64,000 bases of DNA from Prevotella koreensis (GCF_003977605.1 NZ_RYYU01000001.1:62001-126000); one strand, 5' to 3'; counted from the first letter of the stretch, positions 8,587 to 17,330 are shown. Notes: generated by a model from the letters alone, not told the origin. Made by a program: numbers and translations.

Positions 8587-10572
8587 TCAAGAGTTCATCG
8601 TAAGCAGAAACTCTTCGTTGCTCAATGCTCTTTCCATGCGGTCGTGTATTGTGTCCATTGCTTCCATTGATGTCATGTCGGCAATATACTTTCTTAGAAT
8701 CCACATTCGGTCGAGCGTTGTTTTGTCTTGCAGCAGGTCGTCACGACGTGTGCTTGAGGCAACGAGGTTCACTGCAGGGAATATTCGCTTGTTGCTCAAC
8801 GAGCGGTCAAGTTGCAATTCCATGTTACCGGTACCCTTGAATTCCTCGAATATAACCTCATCCATTTTCGAACCGGTATCTATGAGTGCGGTGGCTATTA
8901 TGGTCAGCGAACCGCCTCCCTCGATGTTACGTGCCGCACCGAAGAAACGCTTCGGCTTTTGCAGTGCGTTGGCATCTACACCACCGGTGAGTACTTTTCC
9001 GCTTGCCGGAGCAACGGTATTATAGGCACGTGCAAGACGTGTGATAGAGTCGAGGAATATTACCACGTCATGTCCGCATTCAACCATTCTCTTGGCCTTT
9101 TCGAGCACAATGCCGGCTATCTTTACGTGACGTTCAGCCGGTTCGTCGAACGTAGATGCAATTACTTCTGCATTGACAGTTCTTGCCATGTCGGTAACTT
9201 CCTCCGGACGTTCGTCTATGAGGAGCATCATAAGGTAAGCCTCAGGATGATTGGCCGCAATGGCGTTGGCAATATCTTTCATGAGAATTGTCTTACCGGT
9301 CTTTGGCTGTGCTACAATCAGTGCACGTTGTCCTTTTCCGATAGGAGCGAACAAATCTACTACCCTTGTACTGAGGTTTGTGGTCTTAGGGTCTCCGCAG
9401 AGTTCGTATTTCTCATTGGGGAAGAGTGGGGTGAGATGTTCGAAAGGAACGCGGTCGCGAATTTCAGACGGTTCTCTTCCGTTGATTTTGTCGATACTTG
9501 TCAATGGGAAATATTTCTCGCTTTCGCGTGGCGGGCGCACATTACATTGCAGCACATCGCCTGTTTTCAGACCATAACGCTTCACCTGGGCGGCAGAAAC
9601 GTAAACATCATCCGGAGAAGAAAGGTAGTTGTAGTCGCTCGAACGTATAAAGCCATATCCATCGGGCATTATTTCGAGAACTCCGTTTGCCTTTATTATG
9701 TCAGAGAAGTCGAAATCATCTTCCTCCACTTCGTCGTTTTGTACCATTGGGATGAACTGCTGTGCCGGTTGCAACGGTTGCATTATAGGCGTGGTGGGAT
9801 TGTCGAGCATGTCATAGATTGGCATTGCTGCATGGTCTTCTATTGGCAGATCTATTGAGATAATGAAGTCGGTACCGTCTCCGGGATCACCTTCCCAGAT
9901 GTTGTCTTCAAGTCCGTCATGCTTTATCTCTACGTTTTCATTGTGAGCATTTACCTTGGCCTGAAGTTGCTGTATGAGGTCGTTTTCCTCGTCGGTTTGC
10001 TCTGCCGGTGCTTCCGATGCAAACTCTTCTTCCGGTATGAAGTCTTCGCTGTTATCAGAAATTTCTTCTGTATCGTGTTCTTGTTCTATGGCCGGTTCTT
10101 CTATTGATTCCATAGAGGGAGCCTCTGATTGCTGCTGTTCCTCCGATGCTTTCCTTGCTTCTTCGGCGGCAATCTCCGCTTTCGATTTTCTTCCGCGTTT
10201 CTTTGCGGGAGCCTTTACCGGTTCTTCCATCGGCTTTTCTTCAGCATTGTTTTCGGCCACAGGTTCGGTTGGTTCGACTATGTCTTTGAAAAGTTGTTGC
10301 TGTTCTGCCGGTTTCTGTTTCTTTGTATCAAAGTTTTCGCCTTCTTTTCCATTAACAGAATACACTCTGTCAGTCTCTTTTTTCTGTATTCGTGTTCTGC
10401 GTCGCTTTGCTCCAAGCGGGTTCTTCTCGCTTTCAAGTACAGCCTGTTTGTCCAGAATGGCGTAAATAAGACTCTGCTGATCGTCATTATCCGTGACATC
10501 AGCCTCAATTTCTTTCGCAATATTTCTCAGTTCGGAAATATCTTTAGATGATAATTCGTCTATTGTGTACAT
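8587..10572 (-). CDS. rho: Transcription termination factor Rho with a large N-terminal insertion
   Basis: Hexameric RNA-dependent ATPase/helicase that ends transcription. Order: a short Rho-N helical region (residues 1-50); a roughly 240-residue low-complexity, mostly acidic insertion (about 50-290) containing a basic RGRKSK patch; the RNA-binding cold-shock-like domain (about 293-365, [14 protein letters not shown]); and the RecA-like ATPase with Walker A QPKTGKT (about 421-428) and [13 protein letters not shown]. At 661 residues it is far longer than the 419 of E. coli. The insertion is known in Bacteroides Rho, where it is reported to be disordered and to promote condensates; here that is inferred from composition. 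Monocistronic, closed by a strong terminator. Confidence 0.97.
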   Translation of the reverse strand: MYTIDELSSKDISELRNIAKEIEADVTDNDDQQSLIYAILDKQAVLESEKNPLGAKRRRTRIQKKETDRVYSVNGKEGENFDTKKQKPAEQQQLFKDIVEPTEPVAENNAEEKPMEEPVKAPAKKRGRKSKAEIAAEEARKASEEQQQSEAPSMESIEEPAIEQEHDTEEISDNSEDFIPEEEFASEAPAEQTDEENDLIQQLQAKVNAHNENVEIKHDGLEDNIWEGDPGDGTDFIISIDLPIEDHAAMPIYDMLDNPTTPIMQPLQPAQQFIPMVQNDEVEEDDFDFSDIIKANGVLEIMPDGYGFIRSSDYNYLSSPDDVYVSAAQVKRYGLKTGDVLQCNVRPPRESEKYFPLTSIDKINGREPSEIRDRVPFEHLTPLFPNEKYELCGDPKTTNLSTRVVDLFAPIGKGQRALIVAQPKTGKTILMKDIANAIAANHPEAYLMMLLIDERPEEVTDMARTVNAEVIASTFDEPAERHVKIAGIVLEKAKRMVECGHDVVIFLDSITRLARAYNTVAPASGKVLTGGVDANALQKPKRFFGAARNIEGGGSLTIIATALIDTGSKMDEVIFEEFKGTGNMELQLDRSLSNKRIFPAVNLVASSTRRDDLLQDKTTLDRMWILRKYIADMTSMEAMDTIHDRMERALSNEEFLLTMNS

Positions 10573-10651
10573 ACGTAATATTAATATGCAAAATTAAGAT
10601 TGTTTGTTTGTTTCACGAGTGGAAACAATACGAATGTTTATAAAAACGATG

Positions 10652-10659
10652 CAAAGGTA
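10652..10659 (-). promoter_or_regulatory. Probable -7 element of rho
   Basis: Complement reads TACCTTTG, about 80 nt upstream of the rho start; the -33 side is poor. This leaves a leader of about 70-75 nt. Confidence 0.5.
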
Positions 10660-10804
10660 CGCATTTTTTTTGAAAACACGACTCTTGATTACTGTTTTTA
10701 TATGGACTATCTGTCCATTTAGTTTTTTTTAACCACAATGGTATTAATCATTGTTTCCGACATTAATAACATTCTATTGATTTTGTATCTATATCTATCA
10801 ATAT

Positions 10805-10890
10805 ACCAAAACAGGCGAAATTGCTAACCAATCTCGCCTGTTTTGCTTTTCAAATTCGCCCAATTTGGTCGGTAATTTCGCCCAAATTAC
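10805..10890. repeat. Four-arm palindromic repeat, copy 1 (86 bp)
   Basis: Built from four 12-16-nt arms around the core CGCC. Arm 1 is inverted, and its segment CAAAACAGGCGA (10807-10818) pairs perfectly with arm 2 at 10834-10845. Arms 3 (CGCCCAATTTGG) and 4 (CGCCCAAATTAC) are direct. The spacers are CTAACCA, TTTTCAA and TCGGTAA. Copies 2 (23345-23430) and 3 (41242-41327) have the same length, layout and spacers. Confidence 0.8.
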
Positions 10891-10907
10891 ATTCCCTTTT
10901 CTTTTGA

Positions 10908-11210
10908 TTACCCATATAATATGAATATTATCAGCCTGAGTTTGGGGATAAGACCTCTCCCCAAAAGATTTCTAACTATCTCGTTTTTTCCACATGTACC
11001 GGTAATGCCTGCGGTTTGTTCCCAAAGAAACAATATGCAGTAAATGCTCGTTATTTCACTTCCTGACATCCGGCCTTTATGATTACGATAGCGTCTGCCG
11101 GTAGTATCAAGCGATGGTAATAACAGATTTTTATTAAGTTTGGCATTAAAATTCTTGTTAAATTCGTCGATAATACAGAAAAAATCACTAATTTTGTACT
11201 CGGTAATCAT
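10908..11210 (-). pseudogene. Remnant of an IS982-type transposase (N-terminal part only)
   Basis: Open frame of 100 codons. The first 60 or so resemble the N-terminal helical part of IS982-family transposases: ISDFFCIIDEFNKNFNAKL, then a basic patch RRYRNHKGRMSGSEITSIYC, where the family has a motif of the type R-M-S-x-S-E-I. After about residue 62 the similarity stops. Another frame then gives a few residues that could continue it before a stop, so a frameshift is likely. No DDE catalytic core remains, so this is a dead fragment. The sequence just upstream of its start (11226-11313) is related to the end of the 342-bp repeats further on. Family call from memory of conserved residues. Confidence 0.5.
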
Positions 11211-11225
11211 AGCGGATTTTGTTTG

Positions 11226-11313
11226 TATTTTGTTGATTTAGAGCACTATAATAGTACAATATTTTTTTGCAAATTACCAAATTTTATGATGAGTTTTTAT
11301 CACGAATTCTCAT
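11226..11313 (+). repeat. Diverged partial copy of the right end of the 342-bp repeats
   Basis: About 88 bp aligned with the right part of the repeats at 12451-12792 and 13653-13993. Shared stretches are TTTTGTTGATTA-like sequence, ATTACCAAATTT and ATGATGAGTTT. It lies just upstream of the IS982-type remnant and ends at the GNAT start codon. Confidence 0.55.
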
Positions 11314-11892
11314 ATGGAATATAAGAAAAATATGGAACTACAAACAAAACGCCTAATATTGAGGCCGTGGAAGGAAAGCGATACAGAAGCACTGTATAAG
11401 TATGCACAGAATCCAAATGTTGGTCCTATTGCCGGTTGGGCACCGCATACAAGTATAGAGAACAGTCGCGAGATTATAAAGACAGTATTATCTGCTCCTG
11501 AAACCTATGCAGTTGTATTAAAAGAAACCGGCGAGGCAATCGGCAGTATTGGAATAATGACCGCAAAAAGTGAAATCCACAGTGCAAATATTTCGGACAA
11601 CGAGTGCGAAATTGGCTATTGGATAGGAGAGCCTTATTGGGGACGAGGGATGATTCCTGAGGCTGTAAAAGAATTACTTAGGTATGCTTTTGAGGACTTA
11701 CGGCAAAATAAGGTTTGGTGTGGATACTACGATGGCAACGAGAAATCGAAACGAGTACAAGAGAAATGCGGATTCATTTATAGCCATACAGAAGACAATA
11801 AGCCTGTTCCATTGCTTAACGAGGTTCGCACAGAGCATTTTACCAAAATCACTTTAAGGGATTGGAAAAACAATATCGATAACTTGAAATAA
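11314..11892 (+). CDS. GNAT family N-acetyltransferase (RimJ/RimL-like)
   Basis: Up to 192 residues, predicted to transfer an acetyl group from acetyl-CoA to an amine in the cytoplasm; the substrate is unknown. The N-terminus LQTKRLILRPWKESD and the acetyl-CoA loop segment IGYWIGEPYWGRGMIPEAVK (about residues 100-120) are characteristic. The C-terminal KSKRVQEKCGFIY is the usual motif-B region. A second ATG at 11332 fits the family N-terminus better, so the first six codons may be untranslated. It sits 15 bp before the HXXEE gene in an accessory stretch next to transposon remnants, so acquisition by transfer is plausible. Confidence 0.85.
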   Translation: MEYKKNMELQTKRLILRPWKESDTEALYKYAQNPNVGPIAGWAPHTSIENSREIIKTVLSAPETYAVVLKETGEAIGSIGIMTAKSEIHSANISDNECEIGYWIGEPYWGRGMIPEAVKELLRYAFEDLRQNKVWCGYYDGNEKSKRVQEKCGFIYSHTEDNKPVPLLNEVRTEHFTKITLRDWKNNIDNLK

Positions 11893-11907
11893 ATATCAAG
11901 GGAGATT

Positions 11908-12438
11908 ATGACTAAAATAAACTTAATAATGTTGCTTCTTCCTTTCGTGTTTATGGTTCACGAATACGAGGAAATTATTATGTTTAGACATTGGATTGAC
12001 AGGAACAGAGAAGAGTTAAGAAAACGCTTCCCTAAAATCGAATCGTTCTTTACGCGACGAGGACTTTTCAACTATTCCACTTCCACGTTCGCCATTGGCA
12101 CTGTTCACGAGTTCATACTTATTTCTGTCGTTTCGTTTTGCTCCGTATGGACAGTAGAATATCAATGGTGGTTTGCTGCGTTGACAGGATATTCTGTTCA
12201 CCTTTTAATACATATCCTGCAATGGATTGTATATAGAAAGTATGTGCCCGTTATCATAACCAGTTTCCTAACATTACCTTATTGCTTCTATGCTTTTACT
12301 GAATTTTCAAAAATCACAGTTCTATCTTTCTCACAAATGGTTTTATGGGCAACTATTGGGATTGTTCTTACCGTACTAAGTTTGTTTTCTGCATTCTTTT
12401 GTATGGGGAAATTTCAACGATGGGAAGAGAAAAGATGA
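11908..12438 (+). CDS. HXXEE domain-containing membrane protein
   Basis: 176-residue integral membrane protein of the HXXEE family, named for the motif seen here as HEYEE at about residues 18-22. Further family histidines lie in GTVHEFILI and HLLIHILQW. Four or five hydrophobic segments are visible (about 4-17, 60-80, 85-105, 112-130 and 140-165). No biochemical function is established for the family. It follows the GNAT gene by 15 bp and is probably co-transcribed. The first 342-bp repeat, carrying a terminator hairpin, begins 12 bp after its stop. Confidence 0.8.
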   Translation: MTKINLIMLLLPFVFMVHEYEEIIMFRHWIDRNREELRKRFPKIESFFTRRGLFNYSTSTFAIGTVHEFILISVVSFCSVWTVEYQWWFAALTGYSVHLLIHILQWIVYRKYVPVIITSFLTLPYCFYAFTEFSKITVLSFSQMVLWATIGIVLTVLSLFSAFFCMGKFQRWEEKR

Positions 12439-12450
12439 ATATAAAATTGA

Positions 12451-12792
12451 CGCAATAATAATTCCAACAGCGTTAGTCACAAAGTGCCAAGAGCCGAAAG
12501 GTTTCCGGCACTTTTTTGTTGCCATAAGGAACCGTTGATAAAGAAGATAGTTAATAGGAAAGAGTAACATAAAAACATTTTTTAGGTAACATGGTTTTAA
12601 GACAGAACAAGCAAATACCAATCTACGGCATAATAGACATTCGAGAGGTTTTCAACCTACCAAATGTTTATTATTCCTAATTTGTTGATTATTGGCCTTA
12701 TAAAGATGCAACAATTTATACAGATTACCAAATTTCATGATGAGTTTTATCCTGAACTCGTGTATTTGTTTCTTTATTGTTTTGGGAGTAAT
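12451..12792 (+). repeat. 342-bp direct repeat, left copy
   Basis: Near-identical to 13653-13993 (about 13 differences counted by eye, one of them a single-base deletion). It is non-coding, begins with a terminator-like hairpin and ends in TTTTGGGAGTAAT. Its right part resembles 11226-11313. The two copies bracket the rubrerythrin gene. Confidence 0.85.
12481..12517 (+). terminator. Terminator within the left 342-bp repeat
   Basis: AAAGTGCC (12481-12488) pairs with GGCACTTT (12507-12514), followed by T residues to 12517. It would end the GNAT/HXXEE transcript. Confidence 0.7.
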
Positions 12793-12836
12793 ACACCATC
12801 TAAATAGTCAACTTCGTGCGAAAAACTGGAGAAACG

Positions 12837-12867
12837 TTGGCGGTTTCGGAAATAATTAATATCTTTG
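12837..12867 (+). promoter_or_regulatory. Promoter of the rubrerythrin gene
   Basis: TTGG at 12837-12840, 19-nt spacer, TATCTTTG at 12860-12867. It lies outside the repeat and leaves an unusually long leader of about 120 nt before the ATG at 12994. Confidence 0.65.
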
Positions 12868-12993
12868 CAAACAAAATTTTGTATTATTACAGAAAACAAA
12901 ATGTAAGTTTATACTGCTTAAAATCAGTAGATATAAATTTAGTTCTATTCGTAATAAACATAGATATACATAACATTATAATCAAAAAGCATT

Positions 12994-13647
12994 ATGAAAA
13001 AGAAATTTATTTGCACCGTTTGTGGTTATATCCACGAAGGAATAGAGGCACCTGAAGAGTGCCCGGTATGTCACGTAAAGGCTGATAAGTTCAAGGAGTT
13101 TAATCCTATAGCACTGAGGGGTACTAAGACAGAGCAGAACCTCAAGGATGCTTTTGCAGGTGAGAGTCAGGCACACACAAAGTATCTATACTATGCCTCT
13201 AAGGCTAAGAAGGATGGCTTCGAACAGATTGCAGGCTTCTTTGAGGAGACTGCGCGCAACGAGAAGGAGCACGCAAAGATTTGGTTTAAGTTTCTCCACG
13301 AGGGTGATATCCCTACAACAACCCAGAATCTCTCTGACGCAGCAGATGGTGAGAATTACGAGTGGACTGATATGTACGAGCAGATGGCAAAGGATGCTAT
13401 TGAAGAAGGTTTTCCGGAGTTGGCTGTCAAGTTCCGCAGCGTGGGTAAGGTTGAGAAGCACCACGAGGAGCGTTACCGCAAACTTCTGAAGAACATCGAG
13501 GACAGTGTGGTGTTCTCTCGTGATGGCAATTGCATCTGGCAGTGCCGCAACTGTGGCCACATTGTTATCGGCAAGAAAGCTCCGGCTGTATGTCCGGTTT
13601 GCAACCACCCACAGAGTTTCTTTCAGGTTGAGGAGTCTAACTATTAA
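12994..13647 (+). CDS. Rubrerythrin with rubredoxin-type domains at both ends
   Basis: 217-residue non-haem diiron protein that reduces hydrogen peroxide in anaerobes, using electrons relayed through rubredoxin-like Fe(SCys)4 centres. Order: N-terminal rubredoxin-like domain with [10 protein letters not shown] and CPVCHV (residues about 7-27); ferritin-like diiron domain with [24 protein letters not shown] and [10 protein letters not shown] (about 48-160); C-terminal rubredoxin domain with [10 protein letters not shown] and CPVCNH (about 183-204). Classical rubrerythrin has only the C-terminal domain and reverse rubrerythrin only the N-terminal one. Monocistronic, with its own promoter and a terminator in the following repeat. 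Flanking 342-bp repeats suggest movement or duplication as a unit. Confidence 0.93.
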   Translation: MKKKFICTVCGYIHEGIEAPEECPVCHVKADKFKEFNPIALRGTKTEQNLKDAFAGESQAHTKYLYYASKAKKDGFEQIAGFFEETARNEKEHAKIWFKFLHEGDIPTTTQNLSDAADGENYEWTDMYEQMAKDAIEEGFPELAVKFRSVGKVEKHHEERYRKLLKNIEDSVVFSRDGNCIWQCRNCGHIVIGKKAPAVCPVCNHPQSFFQVEESNY

Positions 13648-13652
13648 TTCAT

Positions 13653-13993
13653 CGCAATAGTAATTCTAACAGTGTTAGTTACAAAGTGCCAAGAGCCGAA
13701 AGGTTTCTGGCACTTTTTTGTTGCCATAAGAACCGTTGATAAAGAAGATAGTAAATAGGAAAGAGTAACATAAAAACATTTTTTAGGTAACATGGTTTTA
13801 AGACAGAACAAGCAAATACCAATCTACGGCGTAATAGACATTCAAGAGGTTTTCAACCTACCAAATGTATATTATTCCTAATTTGTTGATTATTGGCCTT
13901 ATAAAGATGTAACAATTTATACAGATTACCAAATTTCATGATGAGTTTTATCCTGAACTTGCGTATTTGTTTCTTTATTGTTTTGGGAGTAAT
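13653..13993 (+). repeat. 342-bp direct repeat, right copy (341 bp)
   Basis: Second copy of 12451-12792 in the same orientation, 1.2 kb downstream. It begins 5 bp after the rubrerythrin stop, as the left copy begins 12 bp after the HXXEE stop, and ends in the same TTTTGGGAGTAAT. Between 13994 and 14096 only the tRNA-Lys promoter is seen. Confidence 0.85.
13683..13719 (+). terminator. Terminator of the rubrerythrin gene (inside the right repeat)
   Basis: AAAGTGCC (13683-13690) with GGCACTTT (13709-13716) and T residues to 13719. Same hairpin as in the left repeat. Confidence 0.75.
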
Positions 13994-14022
13994 TATATTT
14001 TTTCAAAAAAAATAAGGAAATG

Positions 14023-14054
14023 TTTGGAGGTTTTAAAAAAAGGTTGTACCTTTG
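14023..14054 (+). promoter_or_regulatory. Promoter of tRNA-Lys
   Basis: TTTG at 14023-14026, 20-nt spacer, TACCTTTG at 14047-14054; mature tRNA begins 43 nt later. Confidence 0.8.
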
Positions 14055-14096
14055 CACTCGCATTTCAGAAATCTCTATTTTGAATGCGCAAATGAT

Positions 14097-14169
14097 GCAC
14101 TTGTAGCTCAGTTGGTAGAGCACCTGACTCTTAATCAGGGTGTCCAGGGTTCGAACCCCTGCAGGTGTA
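14097..14169 (+). tRNA. tRNA-Lys (anticodon CTT)
   Basis: 73-nt cloverleaf: acceptor GCACTTG/CAGGTGT with two wobble pairs, D-arm GCTC/GAGC, anticodon stem CCTGA/TCAGG with loop CTCTTAA, T-arm CAGGG-TTCGAAC-CCCTG, discriminator A. The 3' CCA is not encoded. It reads AAG codons. Confidence 0.95.
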
Positions 14170-14171
14170 CA

Positions 14172-14204
14172 AAAAGGAAAGTTGAATGTTTCAACTTTCC
14201 TTTT
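14172..14204 (+). terminator. Terminator of tRNA-Lys
   Basis: 15-bp perfect stem (core GGAAAGTTGAA) at 14172-14186 and 14190-14204 with a 3-nt loop. The 3' arm ends in TTTT and further T residues follow, starting 3 nt after the tRNA. Confidence 0.85.
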
Positions 14205-14249
14205 CCTATATTATCACTTTTATAGTTAGGTGCGGCATGACGAAATTGA

Positions 14250-15236
14250 TTACCTGTTTGCTTCCTTAGCCATTTTGAAGAGCGAGAGGGGGAGATGACA
14301 ATATCCGTTAGGGTTCTTGTCGAGATAGTCCTGATGATATTCTTCGGCATTATAGAAATTTTCCAAAGGCTTTAGTTCTACGGCTAACTGACTTCCCACC
14401 TCCTGTTGCACACGATTATATACTTTTAAAAGTTCGGTCTTGTCGTTTGCATCTTTGAAGTAGATTCCGGTGCGATACTGTGTGCCTATGTCGTTTCCCT
14501 GTTTGTTTAGGCTTGTTGGGTCTATAGACTTGAAATACATCTCAGTAAGAAATTCTAAAGTGAGCACTTCTGGGTCATAGACAACTCGTACCGTTTCGGC
14601 AAATCCGGTATTGTTGTTGCACACTTCCTTATACGTCGGGTTATCGGTGTTGCCATTTGCATATCCCACTTGTGTTTCTAATACGCCTCTCAACTGCTTG
14701 AAATAATGCTCTGTGCCCCAGAAGCATCCTCCTGCGAAATAAATCTCTTTCATGTTCTTATTTTTATTTTGTTTCGGAATAAACTTTAGAGATACGGAAT
14801 TAACGCAATGGCGAGTGTCTTTTGCCGTAAATCCTTCGCCTTTGAATACATGTCCGAGGTGAGCATCACATGCGGCACATCGTATTTCGGTGCGTATTCC
14901 ATCTGCATCAGTCAGTCTTTTTACCGCTCCTTTTATCTCGTCGTCAAAACTCGGCCAGCCACATCTTGAGTGGAATTTGTCTGATGAGCGATATAGTTCT
15001 GCCCCACAGCGTTTGCATACGTAGGTTCCCTCCTCGAAGAAATCATAATATTCACCGGTGAATGGGCGTTCTGTTCCTTTTTGTTCTATTACGTAACGTT
15101 CGATTTCCGTTAATTGATTATATTTCATATTCGTATTGTTTGTTTGTGCTCCGTTGTGCGTACTCTTAGAACATGATACTATGCAGAGCATTGAAAAAAG
15201 AAAAATTATTTTTGCCATATATTTCATTCCTTTCAT
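14250..15236 (-). CDS. msrBA: Lipoprotein methionine sulfoxide reductase, MsrB-MsrA fusion
   Basis: 328-residue fusion enzyme that repairs both methionine sulfoxide epimers. An N-terminal signal ends in a lipobox (LCIVSC, Cys about residue 22), so it should act in the periplasm on a lipid anchor. The MsrB domain comes first (about 38-155): two zinc CxxC pairs (CKRCG and CAACD), RCGWPSF and the catalytic Cys in RHCVNSVSLKF. The MsrA domain follows (about 162-325) with catalytic GGCFWGTEHYF and FYNAEEYHQDY. The order MsrB-MsrA is the reverse of the Neisseria PilB fusion. It appears monocistronic and is divergent from the MscS gene. Start ambiguous between three nearby ATGs. Confidence 0.93.
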   Translation of the reverse strand: MKGMKYMAKIIFLFSMLCIVSCSKSTHNGAQTNNTNMKYNQLTEIERYVIEQKGTERPFTGEYYDFFEEGTYVCKRCGAELYRSSDKFHSRCGWPSFDDEIKGAVKRLTDADGIRTEIRCAACDAHLGHVFKGEGFTAKDTRHCVNSVSLKFIPKQNKNKNMKEIYFAGGCFWGTEHYFKQLRGVLETQVGYANGNTDNPTYKEVCNNNTGFAETVRVVYDPEVLTLEFLTEMYFKSIDPTSLNKQGNDIGTQYRTGIYFKDANDKTELLKVYNRVQQEVGSQLAVELKPLENFYNAEEYHQDYLDKNPNGYCHLPLSLFKMAKEANR

Positions 15237-15291
15237 AATCCATATACCTTTTTAAAATGTATTTTGGCAATGGATAATAGTTATAACAACA

Positions 15292-15328
15292 CAAAGATAC
15301 TATTTTTTCTTTTTTTTCGTTACCTTTG
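15292..15328. promoter_or_regulatory. Divergent -7 elements for msrBA and the MscS-type gene
   Basis: On the minus strand TATCTTTG (complement of 15292-15299) faces msrBA; on the plus strand TACCTTTG at 15321-15328 faces the channel gene. Only 21 bp separate them, so the two polymerases would compete. Neither has a clear -33 TTTG. Confidence 0.6.
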
Positions 15329-15354
15329 CAACTGAATTTAAATAAAAATAAGAA

Positions 15355-16518
15355 ATGGATAAGATTGTGTTAATTGTAGAACGCCTTATAAATATATGTG
15401 GGCTTACCGGTGACATTGTGCCTGTTGTTCGTCATGTCTTGCTTGTATTGATAACCGTTTTCATTGCTTCCATGGCAGGATTGGTGTGTCGTAAAGTAAT
15501 CGTACCGCTTATTGTGAAAGCCACAAAGAAGACAAAGACAACTTGGGATGATATTCTTCTCAACAAGCGCGTCCTCCTTTCTGCTTCCCACATCGTACCT
15601 GCCGTGGTGGTATGGATGCTACTTCCGTGGGTGTTCTATCAGTTCCCGACGGTGCGAATGATTCTTACACGCCTCACGGCAATATATATTACTGTGATGT
15701 CGGTTGCTACAATGGTTGTATTTATAGACTCGTTCAAACTCTTCGAGGGTGAGAAGCGCACATCGATGCAGCAGTATCTTTACACTTTTTGCGGCCTACT
15801 GAAGATTGTTATGATTTTCATTGCCGTGGTGGTTGTTATTTCAATAGTGATAAACAAGAGTCCGATGGTGTTGTTTGCCGGACTCGGTGCAACATCGGCT
15901 ATATTAATGTTGGTGTTTCAAGATACCATTATCGGTGTTGTTGCAGGAGTCCGTCTCACAAGCAATGACATGTTGAAGAAAGGTGACTGGATAACAGTTC
16001 AGAACACCGGAGTGGACGGAATAGTGGAGGAGATGACACTGACCACGGTTAAGGTGCGTAACTTTGATAATACGATAATGACAATATCACCTAAGACTTT
16101 GGTTAATGACTCGTTCCAGAATTGGAAAGGAATGGAGGAGAGTGCGGGCAGAAAAGTAGTGAAACGCCTTTTCTACGACTTCCGTAATGTTGGTATTGTT
16201 GATACTGATACACGTTTTGCACTTATTGAAAAGGGATATTTTAAGAATGGAGAGATAGATAAAGAAGCCGTGAATATCACTCTTCTGCGCATGTATGTGG
16301 AACGTTGGTTGAAAAATAACAGTGCCGTGAATCCCGATATGATGATACTCGTGCGTCAAGCAGAGGCCACTCAGAACGGACTTGCCGTTGAGTTCATATT
16401 CTTCTTGAAAAACAAAGGCGGAGTGCCTTATGAACACGACATCTCCGGAATAATGGAATATGTAATTGCCATAACGCCGGATTTCGGACTGAAGATTTAT
16501 CAGCAGACGACAATCTGA
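15355..16518 (+). CDS. MscS-family mechanosensitive channel (YbdG-like)
   Basis: 387-residue inner-membrane channel expected to release solutes on hypo-osmotic shock. About five hydrophobic segments occupy residues 20-195. The pore-lining helix is seen in LFAGLGATSAILMLVFQD, followed by the MscS beta domain with RLTSNDMLKKGDWI, VDGIVEEMTLTTVKVRN and TISPKTLV. The C-terminal cytoplasmic part (about 265-387) matches the longer YbdG/YjeP-like subclass rather than small MscS. Its start is 27 nt after a TACCTTTG element. It is followed 76 bp later by the DUF2284 gene. Confidence 0.92.
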   Translation: MDKIVLIVERLINICGLTGDIVPVVRHVLLVLITVFIASMAGLVCRKVIVPLIVKATKKTKTTWDDILLNKRVLLSASHIVPAVVVWMLLPWVFYQFPTVRMILTRLTAIYITVMSVATMVVFIDSFKLFEGEKRTSMQQYLYTFCGLLKIVMIFIAVVVVISIVINKSPMVLFAGLGATSAILMLVFQDTIIGVVAGVRLTSNDMLKKGDWITVQNTGVDGIVEEMTLTTVKVRNFDNTIMTISPKTLVNDSFQNWKGMEESAGRKVVKRLFYDFRNVGIVDTDTRFALIEKGYFKNGEIDKEAVNITLLRMYVERWLKNNSAVNPDMMILVRQAEATQNGLAVEFIFFLKNKGGVPYEHDISGIMEYVIAITPDFGLKIYQQTTI

Positions 16519-16594
16519 TGTTCTATTGTATTGATGTGATGCACACTTGAAATAATATATTCTCGTTTCTTTGAGCGAATTTAAAATACAACAG

Positions 16595-17140
16595 ATGTCC
16601 CAAAACCTTACATATACTACCGAACGACTGACGGCAGACATTTCTGCAAAGGATTATATCGAGCGTTTTCGCAATGTTGATTATTTCGTTGAGTTATGTC
16701 GGAAATGTGGCAATTATGGCAAACGCTATGGCTGTCCGCCGTTCGATAAAGAGCAACTTGACATAATCAATAGGTATCAGAATGTGTGGATTATGGGTGT
16801 AAAGGTTGTTCCAAACAACCCGATGCTACCGCTAAGTGCCGCTAACGACTTAATGTCGCCTGTTACATGTGAGATGAATGAGGAACTTCTTGAGAAGGAA
16901 CGTATCTTGGGAGGCTATGCTTTCGGATTCGTAGGAAAGTGTCCTTACTGCGGCGGTGCTACTTGTCTGCGTATAAAAGGCAAGCCGTGTATGCATCCTG
17001 ACAAGGTGCGTCCGTCTCTTGAAGCATTCGGTTTCGATATGAGTAAGACTGCAAAAGAGTTGCTTGGGCTGGAGATAAAATGGAGCGATGGTGTGCATAT
17101 ACCGGAATATCTCACGTTGGTTTGTGGAATATTCCATTGA
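16595..17140 (+). CDS. DUF2284 putative metal-binding protein
   Basis: 181-residue cytoplasmic protein of unknown role, rich in conserved cysteines: CRKCGNYGKRYGCPP (about residues 34-48), GKCPYCGG (about 115-122), then CLRIKGKPCMHPDKVRPSLEAFG. This spacing is that of DUF2284 proteins, predicted to bind metal or an Fe-S centre. The ATG at 16595 is preferred; a TTG 24 nt upstream would add eight non-conserved residues. It may be co-transcribed with the channel gene 76 bp upstream and is closed by the terminator at 17247. No function is established. Confidence 0.8.
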   Translation: MSQNLTYTTERLTADISAKDYIERFRNVDYFVELCRKCGNYGKRYGCPPFDKEQLDIINRYQNVWIMGVKVVPNNPMLPLSAANDLMSPVTCEMNEELLEKERILGGYAFGFVGKCPYCGGATCLRIKGKPCMHPDKVRPSLEAFGFDMSKTAKELLGLEIKWSDGVHIPEYLTLVCGIFH

Positions 17141-17246
17141 TAATCATTCTTGCTCTTAGAAATATTACAATGATTAATCATGTTATAGTCTCAATGCCAT
17201 AGAACCCTATTGTTTCCGAGAAATGCTTATTAATATATACGTAAAT

Positions 17247-17277
17247 ACCCGACATCAAGACAGATGCCGGGTTTTTT
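17247..17277 (+). terminator. Terminator after the DUF2284 gene
   Basis: ACCCGACATC (17247-17256) pairs with GATGCCGGGT (17263-17272), one mismatch, followed by T residues. Confidence 0.8.
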
Positions 17278-17330
17278 ATTTGTTTTTTATAGCCATGTTC
17301 TTATGGCTTCGCCAAAATAAAGGCAATCAT

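Noticed and set aside
8587..9858. Long plus-strand frames inside rho (for example 8812-9858)
   Set aside because: They are antisense shadows of rho with no homology-like motifs; rho on the minus strand is unambiguous.
14097..14204. tRNA-Lys as an integration site of an island
   Set aside because: No integrase gene and no duplicated 3' tRNA segment were found on either side in the window.
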